Origin: Pseudomonas sp. ATCC PTA-122608
GTDB lineage: Bacteria > Pseudomonadota > Gammaproteobacteria > Pseudomonadales > Pseudomonadaceae
Reading direction: 5' to 3'
Assembly: GCF_001952855.1 (NCBI RefSeq)
Contig: NZ_LPNO01000052.1
Span: 217,845 to 281,844 of the forward strand
DNA length: 64,000 bases
The notes beneath the pieces were generated by a model. That model searched no databases, had not been told where the DNA came from, and worked only from the letters and a program-made list of their open reading frames with translations. Shown piece after piece: positions 7,383 through 15,799 of the stretch. A program made the position numbers and the translations under genes. Within the stretch, counting starts at the first letter, position 1. Every line of letters starts with the position of its first letter.

Positions 7383-8717
7383 GTGAAACCTCCTATGCCT
7401 GTTGAGAGTGTTTCTGTGCGCAACAAGCCTTTTTCCGACACGTTTTCGATACGCGCGCCTTTAACGATCTGCAGTCTGCTACTGGTGTTTCTAGCTGCCT
7501 GGACCAGTCACCCGCCCCACGTGCTGGCGCCGTTTGCCCAAGCTGGCAAGGACACGTCCCCCGCGGCGGCCGCCCCACAATACAGCAGCCGCTTCGTCTC
7601 CTCGCAGCTCAATGACTTTGTGCACTCCTCCTCGGTCACTGCCCTGCCCGGCGGCGACCTGATGGCCGTGTGGTTTGCCGGTTCCCGCGAAGGTGCCGCC
7701 GATGTGCAGGTACGCACCGCGCGCTTTGACGCGAAAAGCGCCGAATGGGGCCCGGAGCAAGTACTCGCCACCCGCGAAAGCACCCGCGACGGCACCCACC
7801 GCTACATCCGTAAGTTGGGCAACCCGGTGATCGCCCTGGCACCGGACAATCGCCTGTGGATGTTCTACGTCTCGGTATCGGTGGGCGGCTGGGCCACCAG
7901 CGCGATCAATGTGATGGTCTCGGACGACCTCGGCACAAACTGGTCGGCACCTCGCCAACTGATCACCTCGCCTTTCTTCAACATCAGCACCCTGGTGCGC
8001 GCCGCACCGGTGTTCCATGCCGACGGCTCCATCGGCCTGCCGGTGTACCACGAGTTCATGGGCAAATTCGCCGAGTACCTGTACTTGAGCGCCGACGGTG
8101 CGGTGATCGATAAATTCCGTATCAGCCGTGGGAAAAACTCGCTGCAACCGACCATCGTCCCGCAGGACGGCCAGCGCGCCATCGCCATGTTGCGTTACGC
8201 CGGCGAAACCCATCACCGCGTGCTCGCCAGCCGCACCGAAGACGCCGGGCAAACCTGGAGCGAGCCTTATCCGCTGGAGCCCTCCAATCCCAACTCCTCG
8301 CTGGCGGCAGTCAGCACCGAAGGCGACGGTTTGCTGGTGGCCCTCAACGACCTGCAGGACGGCCGCTTCAAGCTCAGCCTGTACGGCACCGATGCCAATC
8401 TCAACCATTGGCGCACGGTGGTGGAACTGGACCAATCCCCCGACCCATTGGGGCAGCCGTTCTCCCCCGCGGCCTACAAAGAAATCATCGGCGAAGGCTT
8501 CCGCGAATCCAGCGGTGCCCGGCGCCTGCCGCTGGAGCAACGCTTCCTCAGCAGCCTGGATTACCGGGTGTGCAAACCCCGTGGCTGCGATTTCGAATAC
8601 GAGTACCCGTACTTCAGCCGCAGCCCGGACGGCATGTACCACCTGGTGTACTCGTGGAATAACACCTTTATCAAACATGTCAGCTTCAACGAAGCCTGGC
8701 TGTCGGAGCGCCTGTGA
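7383..8717 (+). CDS. Sialidase-superfamily (BNR repeat) membrane-anchored protein
   Basis: 444 residues from the GTG at 7383; an ATG at 7395 is an alternative and neither has a strong ribosome site. A single hydrophobic segment at about 27-45 serves as signal or anchor, placing the rest in the periplasm. The body is a six-bladed propeller-like sequence with Asp-box motifs SDDLGTNW and TEDAGQTW, typical of BNR/sialidase proteins. A C-terminal cysteine pair (CKPRGC) may be disulfide-bonded. Many superfamily members are not true sialidases, and the arginine triad cannot be verified by eye. It is first of three overlapping genes ending in an LTA-synthase-like enzyme, so action on a decorated envelope glycan or lipid is a reasonable guess. 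Confidence 0.8.
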   Translation: MKPPMPVESVSVRNKPFSDTFSIRAPLTICSLLLVFLAAWTSHPPHVLAPFAQAGKDTSPAAAAPQYSSRFVSSQLNDFVHSSSVTALPGGDLMAVWFAGSREGAADVQVRTARFDAKSAEWGPEQVLATRESTRDGTHRYIRKLGNPVIALAPDNRLWMFYVSVSVGGWATSAINVMVSDDLGTNWSAPRQLITSPFFNISTLVRAAPVFHADGSIGLPVYHEFMGKFAEYLYLSADGAVIDKFRISRGKNSLQPTIVPQDGQRAIAMLRYAGETHHRVLASRTEDAGQTWSEPYPLEPSNPNSSLAAVSTEGDGLLVALNDLQDGRFKLSLYGTDANLNHWRTVVELDQSPDPLGQPFSPAAYKEIIGEGFRESSGARRLPLEQRFLSSLDYRVCKPRGCDFEYEYPYFSRSPDGMYHLVYSWNNTFIKHVSFNEAWLSERL

Positions 8718-9316
8718 TGTTTTCTATATGGCAAGCGCATTTGAGTTTTGTGTTGTTGGGTTTTGTACTGCTCAGCCTGTTGCGCGTGACCGCGCCCTGG
8801 CGGCCGTGGTTGCTGCCGGTGTTGGTGGTGGTAAGTTTTATCCCGGTCAACGAACTGCCGCTGGCGGCGTATGTGCGCAGCTTCACCGACGACCTGGCCA
8901 TCAGCACCCTGGTGTTGTTGGCGTGGGTCAGCCTGTGCCGTTTGGGCGTGGTGCAGCCGCTCCAGCGCCCGCAGAAGGTCCAGTTGTTGCTGCTGTTTGG
9001 CGCACTCAGCCTGGCGCTGTACCCCGCGACGATGGGCCTGACCTACTTCGATCCGTACCGCTGGGGTTTCAATCCCCGGCCGATGATTGTGCTGATCGGC
9101 ATGGCAGCGCTGTTGATGCTCTGGCTGCGTAATACCTTGGCCGTGTGGATGCTCGCGGCGGGCACTTTGGCTTTTGCGCTGCGGCTCAAGGCCTCGGAAA
9201 ACTACTGGGACTATCTGATCGACCCACTGCTGACGGGCTACTGCCTGGTGGCCGGGTTGTGGATGCTGGCGCTGGCTGCCTGGCGCCCTCTTTTAAAACT
9301 GCACAGAGGTCAATGA
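8717..9316 (+). CDS. Polytopic inner-membrane protein of the sialidase-like/LTA-synthase-like operon
   Basis: 199 residues, nearly all hydrophobic, with about six predicted membrane helices. I do not recognise a family. The ATG overlaps the previous stop (TGATG), and its own stop overlaps the next gene's start, so the three genes are translationally coupled. Charged clusters between helices (SFTDDL, FDPYRWGFNPRP) might face the periplasm. It could be a partner or scaffold for the flanking periplasmic enzymes, but nothing in the sequence shows a reaction. Confidence 0.8.
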   Translation: MFSIWQAHLSFVLLGFVLLSLLRVTAPWRPWLLPVLVVVSFIPVNELPLAAYVRSFTDDLAISTLVLLAWVSLCRLGVVQPLQRPQKVQLLLLFGALSLALYPATMGLTYFDPYRWGFNPRPMIVLIGMAALLMLWLRNTLAVWMLAAGTLAFALRLKASENYWDYLIDPLLTGYCLVAGLWMLALAAWRPLLKLHRGQ

Positions 9317-11334
9317 TGGGATGGTTGTACTCGCGCCGCCTGCGCTACGGCGTGGGCGCGATCGGTTTGGTATTTGCGTTGCTGGCCGCACTGCGGCTGG
9401 TGTTTGTACTGGCGTTTTCCGGAGTCGATCTCCGGGAAGATGCACTGCTGGAAACCCTCGGCATCGGCCTGCGTTTCGACCTGCGCCTGGCGGTGCTGAT
9501 CCTGTTACCGCTGGCACTGCTTGCCTGGCTACCGCGCTGGAACCTGCTGACTGTGCCGGCATTGCGCTGGCTGGCACGGGGTTATCTGCTGCTGGCATTG
9601 GGCATCGTCGGGCTGGTGTACATCATCGACTTCGGCCACTACGCCTACCTCGGTGTGCGCATCAACGCCACGGTGCTGCGTTATCTGGAAGACGCGCAGA
9701 TTTCCCAGCAGATGGTGTGGGAAACCTACCCGGTGCTGTGGATAACCTTGAGTTGGCTTACCGCAGTCGGCCTGTGGACCTATGCACTGGTTCGCCTTGA
9801 ACGCATCACCCTGGATGACGAACGCAAACCCATCGGCAAGCTGACCATTGCATCCGTGGCCACCCTCGGCGTGATTGCGATCTTGCTGGCCCTGCTCGGC
9901 CGCGTCGCCAACCTCAATCTCGAAAACCCGGTGCCCCTGCGCTGGAGCGACGCGTTCTTTTCCGGCAATAACCAGATCGCCGCCGTGGGCCTCAACCCGG
10001 TGCTGTTTTTGTACGACACCCTCAAGGTTGGCCAGTCGCAATTCGATGAGGCGCGGGTGCGCGAGCATTATCCGCAAGTTGCCGATTACCTGGGTGTCAG
10101 CCAACCCGATCCCGAGCAATTGAGCTTCGCCCGCGAACAAGCCGTGCAGCCTTATCGGCTCAAGGCTGAGCGCCCGCCGAACGTGATTTTCGTGATGCTC
10201 GAATCCCTCGGCACCAGCGCTGTGGGCGCCTACGGCAACCCGCTGAACCCCACGCCGAACCTCGATAAGCTGGCGAAGGACAGCTGGTTCTTCAAACACT
10301 TCTACGTGCCCGTCACCGGCACCGCCAAAACCGTATGGGCAAGCATCACCGGCGTGCCCGACGTCACGCGCCAGGAGACCGCGACCCGCAACCCGTTGAT
10401 CACCCGGCAACACACCTTGATCAATGCGTTCGAGGAGTATCAGAAGCTCTACATGATCGGCGGCAATGCCGGTTGGGCGAACATCAACGCGCTGATCCGC
10501 CAGAGCATCGACGGCGTGAAGCTCTATGACGAAAGCCACTGGCGCTCGCCACGGGTGGATGTGTGGGGCGTTTCCGACCTGGACCTGTTCAAGGAAGGCG
10601 ACGAACTGCTGCGCGCCATCCCCAAGGACCAACCGTTCTTCGCCTACCTGCAAACCTCCGGCAACCACCGCCCGTTCACCATCCCCAAGAACAACGACGG
10701 CTTCGTGGTGCATGACCTGACCGTGGAACAAGTCCAGGCCGCGGGCAGTCGCAGCGTCGAGCAATACAACGCCGTACGCCTGCTGGACTTCAACATTGGC
10801 CGCCTGATGGAAATCGCCAAGGCCGGCGGTTACTACGACAACACCATCTTCGTGTTCTTCGGTGACCACAACACCCGCATCAGCCAGATCCCGCACATGG
10901 CGCCGGCGTTCGAGCAGCTTGGCCTGGAAAGCAACAACGTGCCGATGATGATCCACGCGCCCGGGCTGCAACCCAAAGTGATCGAAGAAGCCGTCGGCCT
11001 GGCAGACCTGCTGCCGACCGTCGCCGGCATGGCGGGCATTCCGTTTCGCAATGGCGCAATGGGCCGGGATATCCAGCAACCTGCACCAGAAGGTGAGCGT
11101 GTGGTGCCGTTGGTATTACGCGAAGGCACCTTCCCGCTGATCGGTGGCGTGACCAAGGACTTCCTGCTGCAAATGGAACACGACGGCAGCTCGCCCACCC
11201 TGCATGACCTGGCGTCGCAAACACCAAGGGAAGATGTGGCCCAGGAATACCCGGAAGAGTTCCAGCGTTTGCAGGGACTGACGCGCGGGCTGCATGAGAG
11301 TGCGCGGTTGATGTTGTTCCGCAACGTTCGCTGA
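9313..11334 (+). CDS. LTA synthase/MdoB-like phosphoglycerol or phosphoethanolamine transferase
   Basis: 673 residues: roughly five N-terminal membrane helices (to ~220), then a periplasmic alkaline-phosphatase-fold domain. Signatures are NVIFVMLESLGTSAVGAYG (metal-binding Glu), the nucleophile region TGTAKTVWAS (Thr after Lys as in LtaS), SGNHRPFTIP and FFGDHNTRI (metal-binding Asp/His). The family moves phosphoglycerol or phosphoethanolamine from phospholipids to glycans or lipids, or acts as a sulfatase-like hydrolase. The ATG at 9313 overlaps the previous stop; a longer in-frame extension upstream would overlap that gene and is rejected. It is the last gene of the two-component-linked operon. 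Confidence 0.88.
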   Translation: MMGWLYSRRLRYGVGAIGLVFALLAALRLVFVLAFSGVDLREDALLETLGIGLRFDLRLAVLILLPLALLAWLPRWNLLTVPALRWLARGYLLLALGIVGLVYIIDFGHYAYLGVRINATVLRYLEDAQISQQMVWETYPVLWITLSWLTAVGLWTYALVRLERITLDDERKPIGKLTIASVATLGVIAILLALLGRVANLNLENPVPLRWSDAFFSGNNQIAAVGLNPVLFLYDTLKVGQSQFDEARVREHYPQVADYLGVSQPDPEQLSFAREQAVQPYRLKAERPPNVIFVMLESLGTSAVGAYGNPLNPTPNLDKLAKDSWFFKHFYVPVTGTAKTVWASITGVPDVTRQETATRNPLITRQHTLINAFEEYQKLYMIGGNAGWANINALIRQSIDGVKLYDESHWRSPRVDVWGVSDLDLFKEGDELLRAIPKDQPFFAYLQTSGNHRPFTIPKNNDGFVVHDLTVEQVQAAGSRSVEQYNAVRLLDFNIGRLMEIAKAGGYYDNTIFVFFGDHNTRISQIPHMAPAFEQLGLESNNVPMMIHAPGLQPKVIEEAVGLADLLPTVAGMAGIPFRNGAMGRDIQQPAPEGERVVPLVLREGTFPLIGGVTKDFLLQMEHDGSSPTLHDLASQTPREDVAQEYPEEFQRLQGLTRGLHESARLMLFRNVR

Positions 11335-11345
11335 AGGCACTTGGC

Positions 11346-11371
11346 GGCTGGGCCTTACTATCGGCCCAGCC
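11346..11371 (+). terminator. GC-rich hairpin after the LTA-synthase-like gene
   Basis: GGCTGGGCC (11346-11354) pairs perfectly with GGCCCAGCC (11363-11371) over an 8-base loop, 12 bases after the stop. No clear U-run follows, so it may be a factor-assisted terminator or mRNA-stabilising hairpin. Confidence 0.5.
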
Positions 11372-11396
11372 AATCCATCCCCCCAATCTATCGATT

Positions 11397-11410
11397 TGAG
11401 GTCAACCTCA
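11397..11410. promoter_or_regulatory. Palindrome upstream of the phosphonate cassette
   Basis: TGAGGT-CA-ACCTCA is a palindrome with perfect 6-bp arms, 50 bp before the dehydrogenase start. A weaker relative, AGGT-ACTT-ACCT, lies at 14877-14888 before phnX. Both could be sites for the LysR regulator encoded in the cassette. The spacing is not the classical T-N11-A, so the claim is tentative. Confidence 0.4.
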
Positions 11411-11460
11411 CCCTCCCCGACTATGGCGGCACTTCCAATAACAAAAACCAGGAACCCGCC

Positions 11461-12552
11461 ATGACTGCCCGATTCCACAACCCGGTAGACACCCGCTTCG
11501 GCTGGGGCTGCCTGCAAGAACTCGCCGCCCTTACCGAAGGCCAGAGCGTCGCCCTCGTGACCTTCCCCGAAGCACGCGGGCTCGGCTTGGTTGACCGCAT
11601 CCAGGACCTGCTGGGTGAACGCCTGGTGTACGTGATCGAAGACGTGCAGCCCAACCCCGACGTGGCTCAACTGCGCGACACCTACGAGCGTTTCTGGCAG
11701 CAGGCCGGTGATTGCCAGGTGGTGGTCGCCGTCGGCGGTGGCAGCGCGATTGATACGGCCAAGGCGTTGATCGTCGGCACCGAATCGGGGGATTTCGACG
11801 AGTTGCTGGCGTTGCTGGCCACCGGAAAACCTTTCGTACCGGCGCGTCACAAGCAACTGATTGCCGCACCGACCACCGCCGGCACCGGCAGCGAAGTCAC
11901 GCCATGGGCGACGATCTGGGATTCCGCGAGCCTCAAGAAGTATTCGCTGCACCTGGACTGCACCTGGCCGAAAGTGGCGATCATCGACCCGCAGTTGATG
12001 CTGACGGTGCCGGCCGGAGTCACGGTGTCCACCGGGCTGGATGCCTTGTCCCATGCGCTGGAGTCGATCTGGAACATCAACGCCAACCCGGTCTCGGACA
12101 CCTTCGCCATCTCCGCCATCGAAGACATCCTGGAATGCCTGCCGCGCTTGCGGCGAGACCTCGGCAATCAAGAACTTCGTTCGCGGATGGCGCTGGCGGC
12201 CCTGAAAGCCGGCCTGGCCTTTTCCAATACCAAGACCGCCCTCGCCCACTCCATCTCCTACGAAATGACCTTGCACCACGGCTTGCCCCACGGCATCGCC
12301 TGCTCCTTCACCTTACCGCTGGTGCTCGGCCTGGCATGGGGACATGACGCCGCGCGGGACCGCACCCTGCAACGGGTATTCGGTACCGACCTGCATCAGG
12401 CCCAGGCGCAGTTGCGCGACTTCCTCCACAGCCTGGACGTAAAGACCGAGTTCGCCGACTACGGCGTGAATGCCAGCGAGGCCGAGGCGATGATCCGCTT
12501 CGCCCTGCAAGGCGCACGCGGCAAGAACTTCATCGGTGCGCAAGCGGCCTAG
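11461..12552 (+). CDS. Phosphonate-associated iron-type alcohol dehydrogenase (phosphonoacetaldehyde/hydroxyethylphosphonate)
   Basis: 363 residues of the group III (iron-activated) dehydrogenase family. The nucleotide-binding GGGSAIDTAK and TTAGTGSEVT motifs are present, as are the metal ligands: Asp and His in STGLDALSHALE, two His in ALAHSISYEMTLHHGLPHG. Close relatives are found in phosphonate gene clusters, and biosynthetic homologues (PhpC type) interconvert phosphonoacetaldehyde and 2-hydroxyethylphosphonate. With phnX nearby and no phnW, I infer oxidation of 2-hydroxyethylphosphonate to phosphonoacetaldehyde. The alternative is reduction of the acetaldehyde released by PhnX. It is first of four same-strand genes. 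Confidence 0.78.
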   Translation: MTARFHNPVDTRFGWGCLQELAALTEGQSVALVTFPEARGLGLVDRIQDLLGERLVYVIEDVQPNPDVAQLRDTYERFWQQAGDCQVVVAVGGGSAIDTAKALIVGTESGDFDELLALLATGKPFVPARHKQLIAAPTTAGTGSEVTPWATIWDSASLKKYSLHLDCTWPKVAIIDPQLMLTVPAGVTVSTGLDALSHALESIWNINANPVSDTFAISAIEDILECLPRLRRDLGNQELRSRMALAALKAGLAFSNTKTALAHSISYEMTLHHGLPHGIACSFTLPLVLGLAWGHDAARDRTLQRVFGTDLHQAQAQLRDFLHSLDVKTEFADYGVNASEAEAMIRFALQGARGKNFIGAQAA

Positions 12553-12645
12553 ACTCATCGTAATTCAGTCGTTTCCTGTTGCACCTATCAAGAGTGCCCC
12601 CCTGCGGCTGCGGTCGCCGGGGCGAATAACAATAAGGAAAACATC

Positions 12646-13941
12646 ATGAATCGTGCACACGTGCTGCCTGTTCCTGCCGTCCGTACCTCATCGTTCCGCG
12701 TTGCCCAGTGGCGCATGCTGCTGGCCGCGATGTTTTGTTATCTGTTTTTCTACACCGGTCGCCAGACTTTCGGGTTTGCGATCCCCGGGATCCAGGCCGA
12801 GTTCGGCCTGACCAAGGAAACCCTCGGCTGGGCCTCGGCCGCGATGCTCTGGGCCTATGCGATTGGCCAGGCCATCAACGGCAACCTCGCCGACAAATTC
12901 GGCGGGCGCCGCATCATGACCCTCGGCGCGGTGCTGTCCTGCGGGGCCAACTGGGTCACCAGTTTCGCCAGCGGCTTTGCCGGGTTGATCCTGCCATGGG
13001 GCATCAACGGTTACTTCCAGGCCCTCGGTTGGGCACCCGGCAGCCGGCTGATTTCCAATTGGTGGAGCGCCGGCGAACGCGGCAAGGTGTATGGCTTTTA
13101 TGTATTCGCCGCCGGATGCGCCTCAGTCCTGTCGTACGTGACCTCGATCGTGGTGCTGGAAGTGTTCCAACTGGAATGGCGCTGGATCTTCCGCCTGCCG
13201 GTGCTGTTGATGTTGGCGGGCGGCATCATTTTCTACCTGGTCGCCCGCGAACGGCCTCAGGACCTGGGCTTTGAACCGTTGGCCGATACCGGCGTGGCCA
13301 ATGCCGAAGACAAGAATCATGAAGTGGCCCACGGCGAAGTCGAAACCTCGGCGCAGCGCTACAAGGCGGTACTGAAAAACCCCCGACTGATCATCGCCGC
13401 CCTCTCCCTGGGCTTCCAGAACGCCGCCCGCTACGGCCTGATCGTCTGGGTGCCGGTGCATTTCCTGGGCGCCAACTGGAAAAGCGGCGACAGCATGATC
13501 GACCCCAAGTGGATCACCGTGGCCCTGCCGGTGGGCATGGCCATCGGCGCCCTGAGCAACGGCTGGGTCTCGGACAAGTTGTTCGGCTCCAAACGCTACC
13601 TGGCGATCATGCTGTACATGTTCCTCGGCGCCGCCACCAGCCTGTGGATGTGGAGCCTGCCGCCCCACAGCGCAATCGGCCTGGTCGCATTGTTCCTTTG
13701 CGGGTTCTTCGTGTACGGCCCGGCCTCGAGTTTCTGGGCGCTGTGCCCGGATCTGGTGGGCGCCAAGCGTGCGGGTACGGCCACGGGCGTGATGAACTTC
13801 TCATCCTATCTGTTCGCCGGCCTGGCGGAACCGCTGATCGGCAGTATGCTCGACAGTACCGGCAATACCTCGCTGATCTTCATCGTCGTGACCTCGGCCT
13901 GCCTGTGCAGCGCGGTGGTGGCGTTGTTTATCCGACGTTGA
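12646..13941 (+). CDS. MFS transporter of the organophosphate:phosphate antiporter type
   Basis: 431 residues, 12 membrane helices. The sequence follows GlpT/UhpT: YTGRQTFGF aligns with the GlpT helix 1 motif whose Arg45 binds substrate phosphate (Arg39 here). GYFQALGWAPGSRLISNWW matches the GlpT helix 4 region. ARYGLIVWVPVHFL places Arg262 at GlpT Arg269. Both phosphate-gripping arginines are thus kept, so a phosphorylated or phosphonate substrate is likely. Sitting between the dehydrogenase and regulator genes with phnX downstream, uptake of a C2 phosphonate is the natural inference. A good AAGGA ribosome site precedes the ATG. Confidence 0.82.
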   Translation: MNRAHVLPVPAVRTSSFRVAQWRMLLAAMFCYLFFYTGRQTFGFAIPGIQAEFGLTKETLGWASAAMLWAYAIGQAINGNLADKFGGRRIMTLGAVLSCGANWVTSFASGFAGLILPWGINGYFQALGWAPGSRLISNWWSAGERGKVYGFYVFAAGCASVLSYVTSIVVLEVFQLEWRWIFRLPVLLMLAGGIIFYLVARERPQDLGFEPLADTGVANAEDKNHEVAHGEVETSAQRYKAVLKNPRLIIAALSLGFQNAARYGLIVWVPVHFLGANWKSGDSMIDPKWITVALPVGMAIGALSNGWVSDKLFGSKRYLAIMLYMFLGAATSLWMWSLPPHSAIGLVALFLCGFFVYGPASSFWALCPDLVGAKRAGTATGVMNFSSYLFAGLAEPLIGSMLDSTGNTSLIFIVVTSACLCSAVVALFIRR

Positions 13942-13977
13942 TGACCGGCCCGGCGGACCTCAGGAACAGGACTTTTT

Positions 13978-14850
13978 ATGTACCAGTACCACAAGTGGCT
14001 GCGCTCGTTTCATGCAGTGGCGAAGACCGGCAGTTTCACCCTCGCCGCCGAGTACCTGAGCGTCGGCCAGCCGACGGTCAGCGAGCAGGTCAATGGGCTG
14101 GAGAAGCAGTTCTCGGTGGAGCTGTTCCACCGTCGCGGGCGGTTTATCGAGATGAGCGCGGCCGGGCACGCCCTTTATGGAATCACCCAAGGGCTGTTCG
14201 GCCAGGAGGATGAAGCCATGCAACTGTTGCAGAGTTTCAAGCAGCGCAAGACCGGGCTGCTGCGCCTGGGCGCAGTGTCGCCGCCGATCGCGATGAACCT
14301 GACCTACGAGCTTATGCAGCGCCACCCGGACATCGAACTGGAGACCTCGTTTTCCCCGGAAAAGGAAACCCTGGACCGACTCTTCAACTTCGATATCGAC
14401 GTGGCGATCCTGGCCCTCTCGGAATTCGACCAGCGCTTCGATACCCAGCTTTACCGGCGCTATCCGATCATTGCAGTGGTACGCGATGACCATCCATGGG
14501 CCCAACAGAAAGAGGTGCACGTGGAACAGATCAGCCGCGAAAAGTGGGTGATGCGCGAGAAAAGCTCACGCACCCGGCAACTGGTGGAAGAAAGCTGCAA
14601 GCGCCAGGGCGTCGCCGTGAACTGCGTAATGCAGTTGAACAGTCGCGAAGCCATCGTGCATGCGATCACCAAGGGCATCGGCATCGGTTTTGTGTCCGCT
14701 GTGGAATACGCCGAAACCCCGGGCACCACGCCAATCACCTTCGTCGACCACCCGTTTTTCATCGACTACCACCTGTGTTGCCTGGGCATCCGGCGCAACC
14801 GACCGATGATCGCGGAGTTGTTCGAGGCCAGTCCAATCCCGGTCACCTGA
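13978..14850 (+). CDS. LysR-type regulator of the phosphonate cassette
   Basis: 290 residues: N-terminal winged helix (residues ~5-65, FHAVAKTGSFTLAAEYLSVGQPTVSEQV) and a C-terminal substrate-binding-like domain with SREAIVHAITKGIGIGFVSA. LysR proteins sense small molecules and usually activate neighbouring genes. Unusually it is not divergent but lies inside the cassette, 36 bases after the transporter and 89 bases before phnX, on the same strand. The inducer might be the phosphonate or phosphonoacetaldehyde. Candidate sites are the palindromes at 11397 and 14877. Confidence 0.88.
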   Translation: MYQYHKWLRSFHAVAKTGSFTLAAEYLSVGQPTVSEQVNGLEKQFSVELFHRRGRFIEMSAAGHALYGITQGLFGQEDEAMQLLQSFKQRKTGLLRLGAVSPPIAMNLTYELMQRHPDIELETSFSPEKETLDRLFNFDIDVAILALSEFDQRFDTQLYRRYPIIAVVRDDHPWAQQKEVHVEQISREKWVMREKSSRTRQLVEESCKRQGVAVNCVMQLNSREAIVHAITKGIGIGFVSAVEYAETPGTTPITFVDHPFFIDYHLCCLGIRRNRPMIAELFEASPIPVT

Positions 14851-14939
14851 TCGCCTTACCCGTTTAAACCCTCACCAGGTACTTACCTCTTCTTCTACAG
14901 AGGGACGGCCTGCTCACACCTGAAAAATGGAGACTTGCC

Positions 14940-15767
14940 ATGAACTACCAACAACCTTCCCAGCTGCAAGCCGTGGTCCTGGATTGGGCCGGAACCGTCG
15001 TCGATTTCGGCTCCTTCGCCCCCACGCAGATTTTTGTCGAGGCATTCGGCGAATTCGGCGTCGCCGTATCCCTGGAAGAAGCGCGCGGCCCGATGGGCAT
15101 GGGCAAGTGGGACCACATCCGCACCTTGTGCAACCTGCCGCAGATTGCCGAGCGTTATCGGGCGGTGTTCGATCGCTTGCCGACAGACGCGGATGTCACC
15201 GCACTGTATGAACGCTTCATGCCGTTGCAGATCGAGAAAATCGCGTTGCATTCGGCAGTCATTCCCGGGGCCCTTGAGGCGATCAACACCCTGCGCGGCC
15301 AGGGTTTGAAGATTGGCTCCTGCTCCGGGTACCCGGCGGTGGTGATGGCCAAGGTGGTCGAGCTGGCGCGGCAGAATGGCTACGTCGCCGACCACGTGGT
15401 GGCGACCGATGAGGTGCCCAATGGGCGTCCACATCCGGCGCAGGCCTTGGCCAACGTGATTGCGTTGGGCATCAATGATGTGGCCGCGTGCGTGAAAGTC
15501 GACGACACCTGGCCCGGGATTCTGGAAGGCCGCAGCGCAGGCATGTGGACAGTCGCGCTGACCTGCTCCGGCAATGCGCTGGGTTTGACCTACGAGCAAT
15601 ACAAGGCCCTGCCCGCTGATGAGCTGGTGCTGGAGCGTGCACGTATTACCCGGATGTTCGAAGGCTCACGGCCACATTACCTGATCGACACCATTGTCGA
15701 ACTGCCCGCGGTGATCGAAGACATCAATGCGCGTCTGGCGCGCGGGGAAACACCGCAGGGTTCTTGA
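14940..15767 (+). CDS. phnX: Phosphonoacetaldehyde hydrolase (phosphonatase)
   Basis: 275 residues of the HAD superfamily. Motif I is LDWAGTVVDFGS with nucleophile Asp15. The cap domain contributes the Schiff-base lysine Lys56 in GPMGMGKWDHI, the hallmark of PhnX. Motifs IGSCSGYP (loop 2) and VKVDDTWPGILEG (loop 4 acids) are intact. It hydrolyses phosphonoacetaldehyde to acetaldehyde and phosphate in the cytosol. In most pseudomonads it sits beside phnW (AEP transaminase), but here phnW is absent and a dehydrogenase and phosphate-type carrier take its place. AATGGAGAC gives the ribosome site. Confidence 0.95.
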   Translation: MNYQQPSQLQAVVLDWAGTVVDFGSFAPTQIFVEAFGEFGVAVSLEEARGPMGMGKWDHIRTLCNLPQIAERYRAVFDRLPTDADVTALYERFMPLQIEKIALHSAVIPGALEAINTLRGQGLKIGSCSGYPAVVMAKVVELARQNGYVADHVVATDEVPNGRPHPAQALANVIALGINDVAACVKVDDTWPGILEGRSAGMWTVALTCSGNALGLTYEQYKALPADELVLERARITRMFEGSRPHYLIDTIVELPAVIEDINARLARGETPQGS

Positions 15768-15799
15768 AGAGGCAACGGGGCGCGACAACGGCGCTGGGA

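Noticed and set aside
7383..8717. True neuraminidase for sialic acid
   Set aside because: Asp-box repeats support the propeller fold only; no sialic-acid uptake or nan genes are nearby and the arginine triad could not be confirmed.
9145..9312. Upstream extension of the LTA-synthase-like gene
   Set aside because: It would overlap the preceding membrane-protein gene by 170 bases in another frame; the ATGA overlap at 9313 is a far better start.
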